A stretch of 16,845 nucleotides of DNA, from contig DATJPN010000057.1 in assembly GCA_035506335.1 (NCBI GenBank), forward strand, positions 1 to 16,845, in the 5' to 3' direction. Position 1 is the stretch's first letter. Each line of letters starts with the position of its first letter. The notes beneath the pieces were generated by a model, which saw nothing but the letters and a program-made list of their open reading frames with translations, was not told the DNA's origin and did not search any database. Origin of the DNA: DAIDKA01 sp035506335 (GTDB lineage: Bacteria > Pseudomonadota > Gammaproteobacteria > Steroidobacterales > Steroidobacteraceae). Position numbers and translations under genes: made by a program. Below are positions 6,000 through 13,407 of this stretch, piece after piece.

Positions 6000-8287
6000 A
6001 CCGCTTCGATCCCGACCGCGGCCCGGCGAATCACCAGGATCAGGGCGAGCAGCAGCAGCGACCCGAGCTCGAATCCGCCCCCGCCACCGTGCGATCCACC
6101 CGTTGATGCGGCGGCCGCCGTTGCGAGCGTGACCACGCTGCTGGCCATGACCGTGGCATCCGCGGCGGACACCGCCGTGATGGTTTCGGACGCCGAGGAC
6201 GGCAGGGTGGCCGGCGGGGTGAAGACGCCGGTGCTGCTGATCGTGCCCACGGTGGCATTGCCGCCGGTGATGCCGTTCACCTGCCAGGTGACCGCCGAAT
6301 CGGCGGTATTGGCGACGGTTGCCGTGTAGGTTTCGGTGCCGGTCCCCACGATCACCTGCGCGGTTGCCGGACACACCGCCACCTGCACGGCCGGCGCGAC
6401 CGCGGAGCAGGTGCGATTGCCCGCCGCGGTGGGCGCCGTCGAGGTCGCTCCGTTCGGACTTAAGACCACGTCGGCCGTATCGGTACGTCCGGCGTCATCC
6501 GTCACGGTCAGTTCCACGGTCGCAAGGCCACAGGACGGCAGGACGACGCTCGCCGTGGCCGAGTTCGCGCCCTGCGGGGTCACGGTGACGCCGCTGATCG
6601 CCCGCCATTGGAACGAAGTGATCGAGTGACCGAGCGCCGCGGCGCTGCCGGTTGCGGCGAGGGTCGCGGTGCCCTGGGCCGTGCTCGGCGAGATGGCCGC
6701 GATCGGCCGCAGTGCCGCCGCCACCGCGGCGCGCGCATTGGCCATCCCGGCGCCGCAGGTCTTGCCATCGAGGGTGCACACGCACTCGGCGGTCTGCAGA
6801 TCGCTCGAACCGCTCGGAACGTGGCACATCGGCGGCTGCGGGCTCTCGCCGGCGGAGGTCTGCGGGAACGGCTGCGCGCCCTCCTGCAGGCGTGAGGTCA
6901 TCTGGCAGCTGTTCAGGTTCGGATTGACGCTCGCCATGAGCGCGGCAATGCCGCTGACCAGGGGCGCGGAGAAGCTCGTGCCGAGGTTCGCGTTGGCGTA
7001 CTCGTCCGTGTAGGTATTGGTCGCCGGAACCGTCGTGCCCGAATTGGTGGTGGTGAGAATGGAGTAGAGGCAGGCCGACCCCGGTGCGGTATTCACGCAA
7101 TTGCCGGCCGGAGCGCTCAAGGCGACCTCGGGCCCGAGGCTGCTGAATCCGACCTTGGTGCCGGCGTGCCGCAGGCCGGCCACGCCGACCACGCCCGCGC
7201 AATTCGCCGGTGTATCGACCGGACCGCCCTCGTTCCCCGCCGAGACCACCATGACCACGCCCAGGGCGGTGAGCTGCTGGATCACGTCCAGGTAGGACTG
7301 CGGACAGGCGCCGCTCGAGGAACCGAAACTCATGTTGAGGACGCGCGCCGGGTTCGGATTGTCGGGCACGCCGCTGACGTGGATGCCGGCGGCCCAGAGC
7401 ATCGCCTGCTGGATGTCGGAGTCGTAGCCGCCGCATTTGCCGAGCACGCGCACGGGAAGGATCTGCGTGCCCCAGGTGATGCCCGCAATGCCCGTCGCGT
7501 TGCTCGTCAGTGCCCCGAGGAGCCCCGCCGTGCGGGTGCCGTGCCAGCTGCTGTTCGTGACGGTGCAGCCCTTGAATGGCGCCGCGGAGGCATCGGCGCT
7601 CGTCACCCAGTCGCCGGGATCCGACGCATCCGCGTCCCAGCCGTCGCCGTCATTGGCGACCGCTGCGCTGGAAATGAAGTCATAGCCGGCGAGCAGCCGC
7701 CCGCCCTGGGATGCGCGCAGCAGGTCCGGATGATCGAACCGCACGCCGGTGTCCAGGTCCGCGATGACGACGCTGGCGCTGCCCGTGGTCGTGTCCCAGG
7801 CCGAGACCGCATCGAGGGCGGCGGGCGTGGACGGATCGTTCTGCAGGTACCACTGCTGCATGAACAGGGGATCATTGGGCACCTGGTGTGCAAAACGGCG
7901 CTCGTCCACCGAGGCGTACTCCACCTCCGGATCGCCGCGCAGCCGGGCCAGCATCGCGGCGAGCGGCTCCGCAGCCTGACCGCGGCCGATCTCGAGCACG
8001 TGCATGCGCTCGGTGATGCTGCGCACGAGGTTGACGCTCACACCCGTGCGGCGGCTCAGGCGACCCAACCGGGTCGGCGCATCCTCGGCGGTGGCGCCCG
8101 GGGCGGAGGTCCGCAACTTGAGGATGACGCGCGGCGCCTCGGCGCCAGCCTCGGGTGTGGAATGATGCAGGACTGGATTGAACTCGGCCGCCGGTACGCG
8201 CGAAGCGCCGGTCATCGTGCCCACGAGCGCCGCCAGCACGGTCAGCGCGAGGCTCAGGTTCCTGTATGGCCGCATGCGCGGGATCAT
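5975..8287 (-). CDS. Secreted subtilisin-like (S8) serine protease with Ig-like repeats and candidate GlyGly-CTERM tail
   Basis: About 770 residues. A signal peptide (RPYRNLSLALTVLAALVGT, ending near VPAAE) is followed by an I9-like propeptide region to about residue 130 and an S8 catalytic domain. The triad is Asp179 in the LDTG motif, His249 in SWHGTRTAG and Ser438 in GTSFSAP; an oxyanion AGN motif (VVSAGNEGG) is present. Downstream are a PKD-like beta domain and a second Ig-like domain (TWQVNGITGGNA, STGVFTPP). The C-terminus has a Gly-rich linker GGSHGGGGG (730-738), a hydrophobic stretch (741-753) and an Arg pair, which resembles the GlyGly-CTERM sorting signal processed by rhombosortases, but with 15 extra residues after the arginines. 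Starts at 8287 and 8275 (MRPYRN) are both possible; neither has a good ribosome site. It begins 34 bases after aguA on the same strand and is probably the last gene of the operon. Confidence 0.92.
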   Translation of the reverse strand: MIPRMRPYRNLSLALTVLAALVGTMTGASRVPAAEFNPVLHHSTPEAGAEAPRVILKLRTSAPGATAEDAPTRLGRLSRRTGVSVNLVRSITERMHVLEIGRGQAAEPLAAMLARLRGDPEVEYASVDERRFAHQVPNDPLFMQQWYLQNDPSTPAALDAVSAWDTTTGSASVVIADLDTGVRFDHPDLLRASQGGRLLAGYDFISSAAVANDGDGWDADASDPGDWVTSADASAAPFKGCTVTNSSWHGTRTAGLLGALTSNATGIAGITWGTQILPVRVLGKCGGYDSDIQQAMLWAAGIHVSGVPDNPNPARVLNMSFGSSSGACPQSYLDVIQQLTALGVVMVVSAGNEGGPVDTPANCAGVVGVAGLRHAGTKVGFSSLGPEVALSAPAGNCVNTAPGSACLYSILTTTNSGTTVPATNTYTDEYANANLGTSFSAPLVSGIAALMASVNPNLNSCQMTSRLQEGAQPFPQTSAGESPQPPMCHVPSGSSDLQTAECVCTLDGKTCGAGMANARAAVAAALRPIAAISPSTAQGTATLAATGSAAALGHSITSFQWRAISGVTVTPQGANSATASVVLPSCGLATVELTVTDDAGRTDTADVVLSPNGATSTAPTAAGNRTCSAVAPAVQVAVCPATAQVIVGTGTETYTATVANTADSAVTWQVNGITGGNATVGTISSTGVFTPPATLPSSASETITAVSAADATVMASSVVTLATAAAASTGGSHGGGGGFELGSLLLLALILVIRRAAVGIEAVQRPSTSR

Positions 8288-8321
8288 CGCAGACTCGGGG
8301 CCCGTGGAAATGGGCCGCGCG

Positions 8322-9428
8322 TCACGGAGCCATGATCGCGGCGGGCAACTGCTGGGTGATGCAGTGGATGTTGCCACCGCCCAGGAGGATCTCGCGGGCC
8401 TGCACACCCACCACTTTTCGCTCAGGAAACAGGCGCTTGAGGATGCGCGCCGCCGCCCGGTCGGTGCGCGCATCGAGCAGCGGCATCACCAGGCCGCCAT
8501 TGGCCAGGTAGAAGTTGACGTAGCTGCCCGCCAGTCGCCATCCGGCGACACGTTGATGGGAGCCGCGTTTGTGCTGCACCCCGGCCGCCTCGCGGGCGCT
8601 CATGTGCAGGGGCCCCGGCGAGGGAATCCTGTGGATCCGCAGGCGACGGCCGCGGGCGTCGCGCGCGGCCGTCAGACGTTCCAGCGCGTCGCGCGAAATG
8701 CGCTGTTGGGGATCGCGTCGGTCATCGGTCCAGGTCAGGCACACCTCCCCGGGCCGCACGAAGCAGGCCAGGTTGTCGATGTGCCCGTCGGTTTCGTCGT
8801 TGAACACGCCGCAACCCAGCCACAGGATGCAGCTCACGCCCAGGTAGTTGCGCAGGTGTCGTTCGATCTGCGCACGGGACAATCCGGGATTGCGATTCGG
8901 ATTGAGCAGGCACTGTTCGGTGACCAGCGCGGTGCCCTCGCCGTCCACGTGAATGGCGCCACCCTCGTTGATCAGCGGCGCCCGGTAGCGCGCGAGCCCT
9001 TCGATCTCGAGCACCTTGCGCGCGACCTGATCGTCCTGGTCCCACGGCGCATACAGGCCACCCTTGAAGCCGCCCCAGGCATTGAACGGCCAGTCGATGC
9101 CGCGCAACTCCCCGGCCTCATTGGCCACGACGGTGGGGCCCACGTCGCGCATCCAGGCATCATCGTGCGACAGCTCGACCACCCGGATCCGGGCCGGCAG
9201 CTGCGCGCGCGCCGCCGCGAACTGCGCCGCGGACACGCCCATGGTCACCGGCTCGAAGCGCGAAATGGCGGTCGCGACCGCGGTGAAGGCCGCCTGCGCG
9301 GGTCGTGCCCGGCGGCGCCAGTTATCCGGCCGTTCCGGCCACAGCATCCAGCAGCCCGCATGCGGCCCGCTCTCGGCCGGCATCCGGAAGCCGTCCCGGG
9401 CCGGCGTCCCGCGCAGCGTTGCCGTCAT
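8322..9428 (-). CDS. aguA: Agmatine deiminase
   Basis: AguA hydrolyses agmatine to N-carbamoylputrescine and ammonia, a step from arginine to putrescine, in the cytoplasm. The 368-residue protein matches the family length and carries the guanidine-modifying enzyme motifs: DDAWMRDVGPT (89-99), NEGGAIHVDGEG (154-165), DETDGHIDNL (211-220, with His216 and Asp218) and the terminal GGGNIHCITQQ (350-360) with catalytic Cys356. No signal peptide is present. Its ATG overlaps the TGA of the preceding PLP-enzyme gene by 4 bases (ATGA, 9425-9428), indicating translational coupling. N-carbamoylputrescine amidohydrolase (AguB), the usual next enzyme, is not in the window. A peptidylarginine deiminase of the same superfamily is the only alternative, and the motifs favour agmatine. 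Confidence 0.93.
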   Translation of the reverse strand: MTATLRGTPARDGFRMPAESGPHAGCWMLWPERPDNWRRRARPAQAAFTAVATAISRFEPVTMGVSAAQFAAARAQLPARIRVVELSHDDAWMRDVGPTVVANEAGELRGIDWPFNAWGGFKGGLYAPWDQDDQVARKVLEIEGLARYRAPLINEGGAIHVDGEGTALVTEQCLLNPNRNPGLSRAQIERHLRNYLGVSCILWLGCGVFNDETDGHIDNLACFVRPGEVCLTWTDDRRDPQQRISRDALERLTAARDARGRRLRIHRIPSPGPLHMSAREAAGVQHKRGSHQRVAGWRLAGSYVNFYLANGGLVMPLLDARTDRAAARILKRLFPERKVVGVQAREILLGGGNIHCITQQLPAAIMAP

Positions 9429-10597
9429 GCGCCCGCGCGCTCGAGCGCCTGGGCGAGGTCCGCGAGCAGATCCTCGACATCCTCAAGACCGATGGACAGC
9501 CGGACCGTGCCGTCGGAGACTCCCGAGATCGCCGCCTGTTCGGGTGTCAGATCGCGGCTGGACATCATCTGCGACGGCACCACCAGCGATTCGGTCGAAC
9601 CCAGGCTCGCGGTGATCGAAAACAGCTGCAGGGCATCGGCGAATCGTGCCGCCGCAGCCTCGCCACCGTTCAAGTCCAGGGTGACGACGGTGCCGAAGTG
9701 CTGCATCTGCCGCCGCGCCAGGTCGTGCTGCGGGTGGCCCGCGAGCCCCGGGTAGCGCACCCGCGCGACACCCGGGTGCGCCGCCAGCATTTCCGCGACG
9801 CGCTGGGCCGCGGCGGTCTGCGCCTCGTATCGCAGGAAATAGGTCTTCAGTCCCCGCGCGATCAGGAAGGCCGCATGCGGGTCCAGGACCCCGCCCAGGG
9901 TGCCGAACTCGCCGCGCAGGCGGCGGATGATGTCGCTGCGCCCGATCACCGCTCCACCCATCACGTCCCCGGCACCGGATGCGTACTTCGTGAGACTGTG
10001 GACGAAGAGGTCCAGCGGATACTGCCCGTGCTGGTGCAGCCCCGCGAAGGTGTTGTCGAGCAGCGTCAGTGCGCCATGGGCCTGGGCGAGGCGCGTGATG
10101 GCTTCGATGTCGGCCACCTTCAACACCGGATTGGTGGGCGATTCGAATACGACCAGCCGGGTGGGCGTGCTGCGAAGCACGCGTTCCACGCCCGCGAGGT
10201 CCTCGATCGACAGCATCGTGCTGTTGACGCCGAACCGTCCGAGGAGCCGGCGGATCAGATATCGCGTCGGGTTGTAGGTCTCGACGAAGCACAGGACGTG
10301 ATCGCCCTGACGGGTCAAAGCGAGCAGGGCCTGGGACATCGCCCCGACGCCGGAGCCCGTGACCACGCAGTCGTCGCGACCCTGGATGCCGGCCAGTTGC
10401 AGTTCGAGCTGGCGGGTCGTGGGATTCGCGGCGCGCGAATAGAAGAATCCCGGACGATCGCCGCGCAGGAATTCCAGCGTGGCATCGAGGTTCTCGAAAT
10501 CGAACTTCACCGACTGATAGATCGGCATCACCAGCGGACGGTTGCCCTGTGGCAGGGCCACCGCCGGTGGATGATTGAGGCTCGTGGATTTCTTCAT
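9425..10597 (-). CDS. Cys/Met-metabolism PLP-dependent enzyme (cystathionine gamma-synthase / gamma-lyase family), divergent member
   Basis: The 390-residue protein is a fold-type I PLP enzyme of the Cys/Met metabolism family. The Schiff-base lysine is Lys204 in HSLTKY, with Asp181 in LLDNTF pairing the cofactor nitrogen and YSRAANPT (53-60) supplying cofactor-phosphate contacts from the neighbouring subunit. The conserved C-terminal GVSDGTVRLSIGLED block is present. Several positions differ from the common pattern: after the lysine it reads ASGAGD where many members have a GH.D pattern, and the YG.T motif near the active-site tyrosine reads YNPT (109 in the ETYNPT segment). Substrate (cystathionine, O-acyl-homoserine, methionine) therefore cannot be read from sequence. 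A GGAG site (complement of 10606-10609) lies 8 bases before the ATG. The gene is 4 bases after the aminotransferase stop and overlaps aguA by 4 bases. Confidence 0.88.
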   Translation of the reverse strand: MKKSTSLNHPPAVALPQGNRPLVMPIYQSVKFDFENLDATLEFLRGDRPGFFYSRAANPTTRQLELQLAGIQGRDDCVVTGSGVGAMSQALLALTRQGDHVLCFVETYNPTRYLIRRLLGRFGVNSTMLSIEDLAGVERVLRSTPTRLVVFESPTNPVLKVADIEAITRLAQAHGALTLLDNTFAGLHQHGQYPLDLFVHSLTKYASGAGDVMGGAVIGRSDIIRRLRGEFGTLGGVLDPHAAFLIARGLKTYFLRYEAQTAAAQRVAEMLAAHPGVARVRYPGLAGHPQHDLARRQMQHFGTVVTLDLNGGEAAAARFADALQLFSITASLGSTESLVVPSQMMSSRDLTPEQAAISGVSDGTVRLSIGLEDVEDLLADLAQALERAGA

Positions 10598-10601
10598 GCC
10601 C

Positions 10602-11807
10602 TCAGCTCCGCGTGGCGCCGCCGGCGAATTCCAGCAGCCGGCCGACCGCCTGCCTTAGGGTAGCATCACGCTTCGCGATGCACAGTCGCACGTAGGGCAT
10701 CGGCGGCGGAGCGACGTAGAACGGCGACAGCGGAATGCTCGCCACACCGGCGCCCACGAGCATCCGTTCGGCGAAGCGGACATCGGCGTGTGGCGGCACG
10801 CCCTCTCCCGGCTCGCCCGCCTCTCCCGGCAGCCCGCTGAAGTCCAGCAACTGGAAGAAGGTTCCTTGCGCGGGCGGCAATCTGAATGCGGAAAATTCGA
10901 GGCCCGCGCGCACCAGGTCGCGCTTGGCCTGGAAGAAGGCCGAAAGCTCGCTCCACACCTGCGGCTTCTCCTGCAGGTAGAGCGCGATGGCCTGCTGCAG
11001 GGGCGATGCGATGCTGAACGTATTGAACTGGTGCACCCGGCGCAGCTCGCGCGTCAGCGCCGGCGGCGCGATGCAGTAGCCGACGCGCCAGCCGGTGGCG
11101 TGCAGCGTCTTGCCGAACGAAAACACCACGAATGATCGCGGCGCGAGTTCCGCGTGCGCCGCCACGCAGTGGTGCGCGCGCCCGTCGAACATGACGTGCT
11201 CGTAGACCTCGTCCGACAGCACCAGGATGTCGCGATCGCGGATCAGCGCGGCGAGCGCATCCAGGTCCGCGGCCGTGGCCGCCGTGCAGCTCGGATTGTG
11301 CGGCGAGTTGATGATGATGAGCCGGGTGCGGGGCGTGATGCTGGCCGCGACACGCTCCCAGTCATAGGCGAACGCGGGCGGCAGCAGCGGAATGTGGATG
11401 CAGCGTCCGCCGGCCAGCCGCACGGCCGGATCGTACGAATCGTATGCGGGGTCGAAGACGATGACCTCGTCATCGGCGCCGACCACGGCCTGGATGGACG
11501 AATAGATGGCCTCGGTGGCCCCCAGGGTCACCGTGATTTCGCTCTCCCAGTCGGGCTTCACGTCATAGGTCGCCTGCAGCTTGCCGGCGATCAGCTGACG
11601 CAGCAGCCGGTTGCCCTCCATCGGGGCGTACTGGTTGTGTCCTTCGCGAACCGCCTGCGCCAGCAGCTCGCCGATCCGCGGATCGATGTCATAGTCGGGG
11701 AAGCCCTGGCCGAGGTTGAGCGCGCCCAGTTCATGCGCACGACGCGACATGACCGTGAAGATCGTCGTGCCCACGTCGGGCAGCTTGCTGCGGCCGAACT
11801 CGGTCAC
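10602..11807 (-). CDS. Methionine aminotransferase-like class I/II PLP aminotransferase (YbdL type)
   Basis: The 401-residue protein resembles E. coli YbdL (386 residues), which transaminates methionine and its keto acid, and related kynurenine aminotransferases. It opens with SKLPDVGTTIFTVMS and NLGQGFPDYD, as in YbdL. It has LGATEAIYS (95-103), NSPHNP around Asn171, SDEVYEH with Asp199 and Tyr202, and the PLP lysine Lys233 in SFGKTLHATGWRVGY. The start is a GTG at 11807; the next in-frame ATG would remove the conserved N-terminus, and GAGG sits 4 bases upstream. GTGA (11804-11807) joins this start to the ppgK stop. A short Gly/Pro/Glu insert (SGLPGE-AGEPGE) follows about residue 325. A role in methionine salvage, converting 4-methylthio-2-oxobutanoate to methionine, fits the polyamine setting but is inferred. 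Confidence 0.88.
   Translation of the reverse strand: MTEFGRSKLPDVGTTIFTVMSRRAHELGALNLGQGFPDYDIDPRIGELLAQAVREGHNQYAPMEGNRLLRQLIAGKLQATYDVKPDWESEITVTLGATEAIYSSIQAVVGADDEVIVFDPAYDSYDPAVRLAGGRCIHIPLLPPAFAYDWERVAASITPRTRLIIINSPHNPSCTAATAADLDALAALIRDRDILVLSDEVYEHVMFDGRAHHCVAAHAELAPRSFVVFSFGKTLHATGWRVGYCIAPPALTRELRRVHQFNTFSIASPLQQAIALYLQEKPQVWSELSAFFQAKRDLVRAGLEFSAFRLPPAQGTFFQLLDFSGLPGEAGEPGEGVPPHADVRFAERMLVGAGVASIPLSPFYVAPPPMPYVRLCIAKRDATLRQAVGRLLEFAGGATRS
10803..10838. repeat. Imperfect 18-base tandem duplication inside the aminotransferase gene
   Basis: Two 18-base units (10803-10820 and 10821-10838) share CTCTCCCGGC at their 5' ends (plus strand) and diverge after it. They encode two six-residue units, SGLPGE and AGEPGE, which form a surface-like insert relative to YbdL. 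This looks like a small in-frame duplication. Confidence 0.5.
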
Positions 11808-12547
11808 GGGGCCTCGCTGGCCATCGCCGCACCGATGACGCCGGCCTGCCCGGCGAAGTGCGCGGGCCGCAGCTCGGCCTCGCATCGCAGCAGGCCCGAA
11901 AATTCGGCATAGCGTTCGCTGACGGCGCCTCCCAGTATGATGACGTCGGGCCAGAACAGCGCATTGATCCGCTCCAGGTACACGTTCACCCGTTCGATCC
12001 AGGCGGGAAAGTCCAGGTGCAGCGCCGTGCGCACCCGCGCCGACGCATACTTCTCGGCTTCCATGCCGTGCAGCTCCAGGTGCCCGAGCTCGGTGTTCGC
12101 GAACAGCTTGCCTGCGACGAAGAGCGCCGATCCGATGCCGGTGCCGAACGTGAGCATGATCGCGCTGCCGGTCACGTCCTTGCCCGCGCCGTAGCGCATT
12201 TCGGCCATGCCGGCCGCATCCGCGTCATTCAGGAACACCACCGGCCGGCCAAGCGCCCGACCGACGACGGCGGCGCCGTTGGCGCCGAGCCAGGAGTGAT
12301 CGATGTTCGCCGCCGTGCGGATCACGCCATTGCGCACGACGCTCGGAAAGGCGACCCCGACGCAGCCGCGCCCCTCGGGCAGGCGCTGCGCCAGCCCCGC
12401 GATGGTCGCCGCCAGGCGGTCGGGGGTCGAGGGATCCGGCGTCGGCGCCGCGATCATCTCCCCGAGCAGCTGGCCGGTGTCGACCGCCACCACTCCCGCC
12501 TTCACGGAGGATCCGCCGACATCGACACCCAATGCGTTGCGACTCAT
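11804..12547 (-). CDS. ppgK: Polyphosphate glucokinase (ROK family)
   Basis: The 247-residue protein closely follows the polyphosphate glucokinase branch of the ROK family, which phosphorylates glucose with polyphosphate (often also ATP) in the cytoplasm. Diagnostic segments are GVDVGGSSVKAG (7-18), VAFPSVVRNGVIRTAANID, FLNDADAAGMAEMRYGAGK with catalytic Asp108, LTFGTGIGSALF (132-143), NTELGHLEL (151-159) and the FWPDVIILGG segment near residue 200. The cysteine-rich zinc motif of other ROK kinases is absent, as expected for this branch. The start is ATG 12547: AGAAGG (complement of 12555-12560) is 7 bases upstream and overlaps the potI stop; ATG 12553 is only 1 base from it. It begins 11 bases after potI and ends in a GTGA overlap with the aminotransferase. 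Its place in a polyamine operon is unusual. Confidence 0.9.
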   Translation of the reverse strand: MSRNALGVDVGGSSVKAGVVAVDTGQLLGEMIAAPTPDPSTPDRLAATIAGLAQRLPEGRGCVGVAFPSVVRNGVIRTAANIDHSWLGANGAAVVGRALGRPVVFLNDADAAGMAEMRYGAGKDVTGSAIMLTFGTGIGSALFVAGKLFANTELGHLELHGMEAEKYASARVRTALHLDFPAWIERVNVYLERINALFWPDVIILGGAVSERYAEFSGLLRCEAELRPAHFAGQAGVIGAAMASEAP

Positions 12548-12554
12548 GTCCATG

Positions 12555-12560
12555 CCTTCT
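12555..12560 (-). promoter_or_regulatory. Ribosome binding site of ppgK, overlapping the potI stop codon
   Basis: AGAAGG on the minus strand includes the last bases of the potI TAG (12559-12561) and lies 7 bases before the ATG at 12547. It decides between two nearby in-frame ATGs and suggests coupling of ppgK translation to potI. Confidence 0.55.
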
Positions 12561-13407
12561 AGAGATTCGCGGCCGCGGCCATCTGCATGTCGCGCTCGCG
12601 CCGCCGGTTCTGATGGCGCAGCCACAGAGCCGAGGCGGTGATGCCGGTCGCGACGCACAGCACCATGATGGTGGCCAGCGCATTCACATCCGGACTGACG
12701 CCGAGCCGCACCTTCGAAAAGATCACCATGGGCAGGGTGCTCGAGCCCGGGCCCGCGACGAACTGCGTGATCACCAGATCATCCCACGACAGGGTGAAGG
12801 AGAGCAGCCAGCCCGAGACCAGCGCCGGCGCCACCAGCGGCAGCGTGATCCGGCGGAACACCGTTGCGGGGGTTGCGCCCAGGTCCAGCGCCGCCTCCTC
12901 CAGCGACTCATCGAACCCGACGAGGCGTGACTGCACCACCACCGCCACGTACGCCGTGCAGAAGGTGATGTGCGCGAGGACGATGGTCACCATGCCGGTG
13001 CCGCGCGGCCAGCCGATGGCCTGCTGCAGGGTGATGAACAGCAGCAGCAACGCGAGGCCGGTGATGACTTCCGGCATCACCAGCGGCGCCGTGGTCATCC
13101 CCACCATCAGCGTGCGGCCGCGAAACGGGCCGAAGCGCGCGAGCGCGACTCCCGTGAGCGTCCCGAGCACGACGGCGCCGCTCGCGGCGATGAGCGCGAT
13201 CCGGATCGACAGCCAGGCGGCGCCGAGGATCTCGTCATTGCCGAGAAGCTCGCCGTACCACTTCAGGGTCGGCGAGTGGGCCGTGTCCCAGACCGTCACC
13301 AGCCGTGAGTTGTTGAGCGAGAACACCATCATCGACAGGATCGGTGCGTACAGGAACGCCAGCCCCAGGGCGAGCATCGCGCGCGCGAACCGCCCCGGGG
13401 AACTCAT
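12559..13407 (-). CDS. potI: Putrescine ABC transporter permease PotI
   Basis: PotI is one of two inner-membrane permeases of the PotFGHI putrescine importer. The 282-residue protein follows E. coli PotI (281 residues) along its length: FLYAPIL near residue 18, SRLVTVWDT, KWYGELLGNDE, TAPLVMPEVITGL, LAHITFCTAYVAVV and FTLSWDDLVITQFVAGPG. Six hydrophobic segments are visible, and the EAA loop that contacts the ATPase is at about 170-190 (EEAALDLGATP then RRITLP). The ATG overlaps the potH stop by 4 bases (ATGA, 13404-13407), and GGAGAG (complement of 13414-13419) is 6 bases upstream, within potH. Specificity for putrescine over spermidine rests on resemblance to PotI rather than PotC. Confidence 0.94.
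   Translation of the reverse strand: MSSPGRFARAMLALGLAFLYAPILSMMVFSLNNSRLVTVWDTAHSPTLKWYGELLGNDEILGAAWLSIRIALIAASGAVVLGTLTGVALARFGPFRGRTLMVGMTTAPLVMPEVITGLALLLLFITLQQAIGWPRGTGMVTIVLAHITFCTAYVAVVVQSRLVGFDESLEEAALDLGATPATVFRRITLPLVAPALVSGWLLSFTLSWDDLVITQFVAGPGSSTLPMVIFSKVRLGVSPDVNALATIMVLCVATGITASALWLRHQNRRRERDMQMAAAANL

Noticed and set aside
8288..8321. Possible terminator between aguA and the protease gene
   Set aside because: The 34-base gap shows no stable stem followed by a T-tract, so I did not split the operon here.
8288..8473. N-terminal extension of the S8 protease to 8473
   Set aside because: It would overlap the 3' end of aguA by about 150 bases and bury the signal peptide; starts at 8287 or 8275 give a normal export signal.
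8178..9755. 525-codon plus-strand open frame across aguA and its neighbours
   Set aside because: It spans parts of three recognised minus-strand genes, shows no motif, and its composition is typical of a shadow frame.
9305..10663. 452-codon plus-strand open frame across the Cys/Met PLP enzyme gene
   Set aside because: Antisense shadow of a gene with intact PLP motifs; composition is low-complexity Arg, Gln and His.
11808..11885. Longer aminotransferase start at 11885
   Set aside because: The added residues are an out-of-frame reading of the ppgK end and are Arg/Ala-rich; the GTG at 11807 matches the YbdL N-terminus and forms a GTGA junction.
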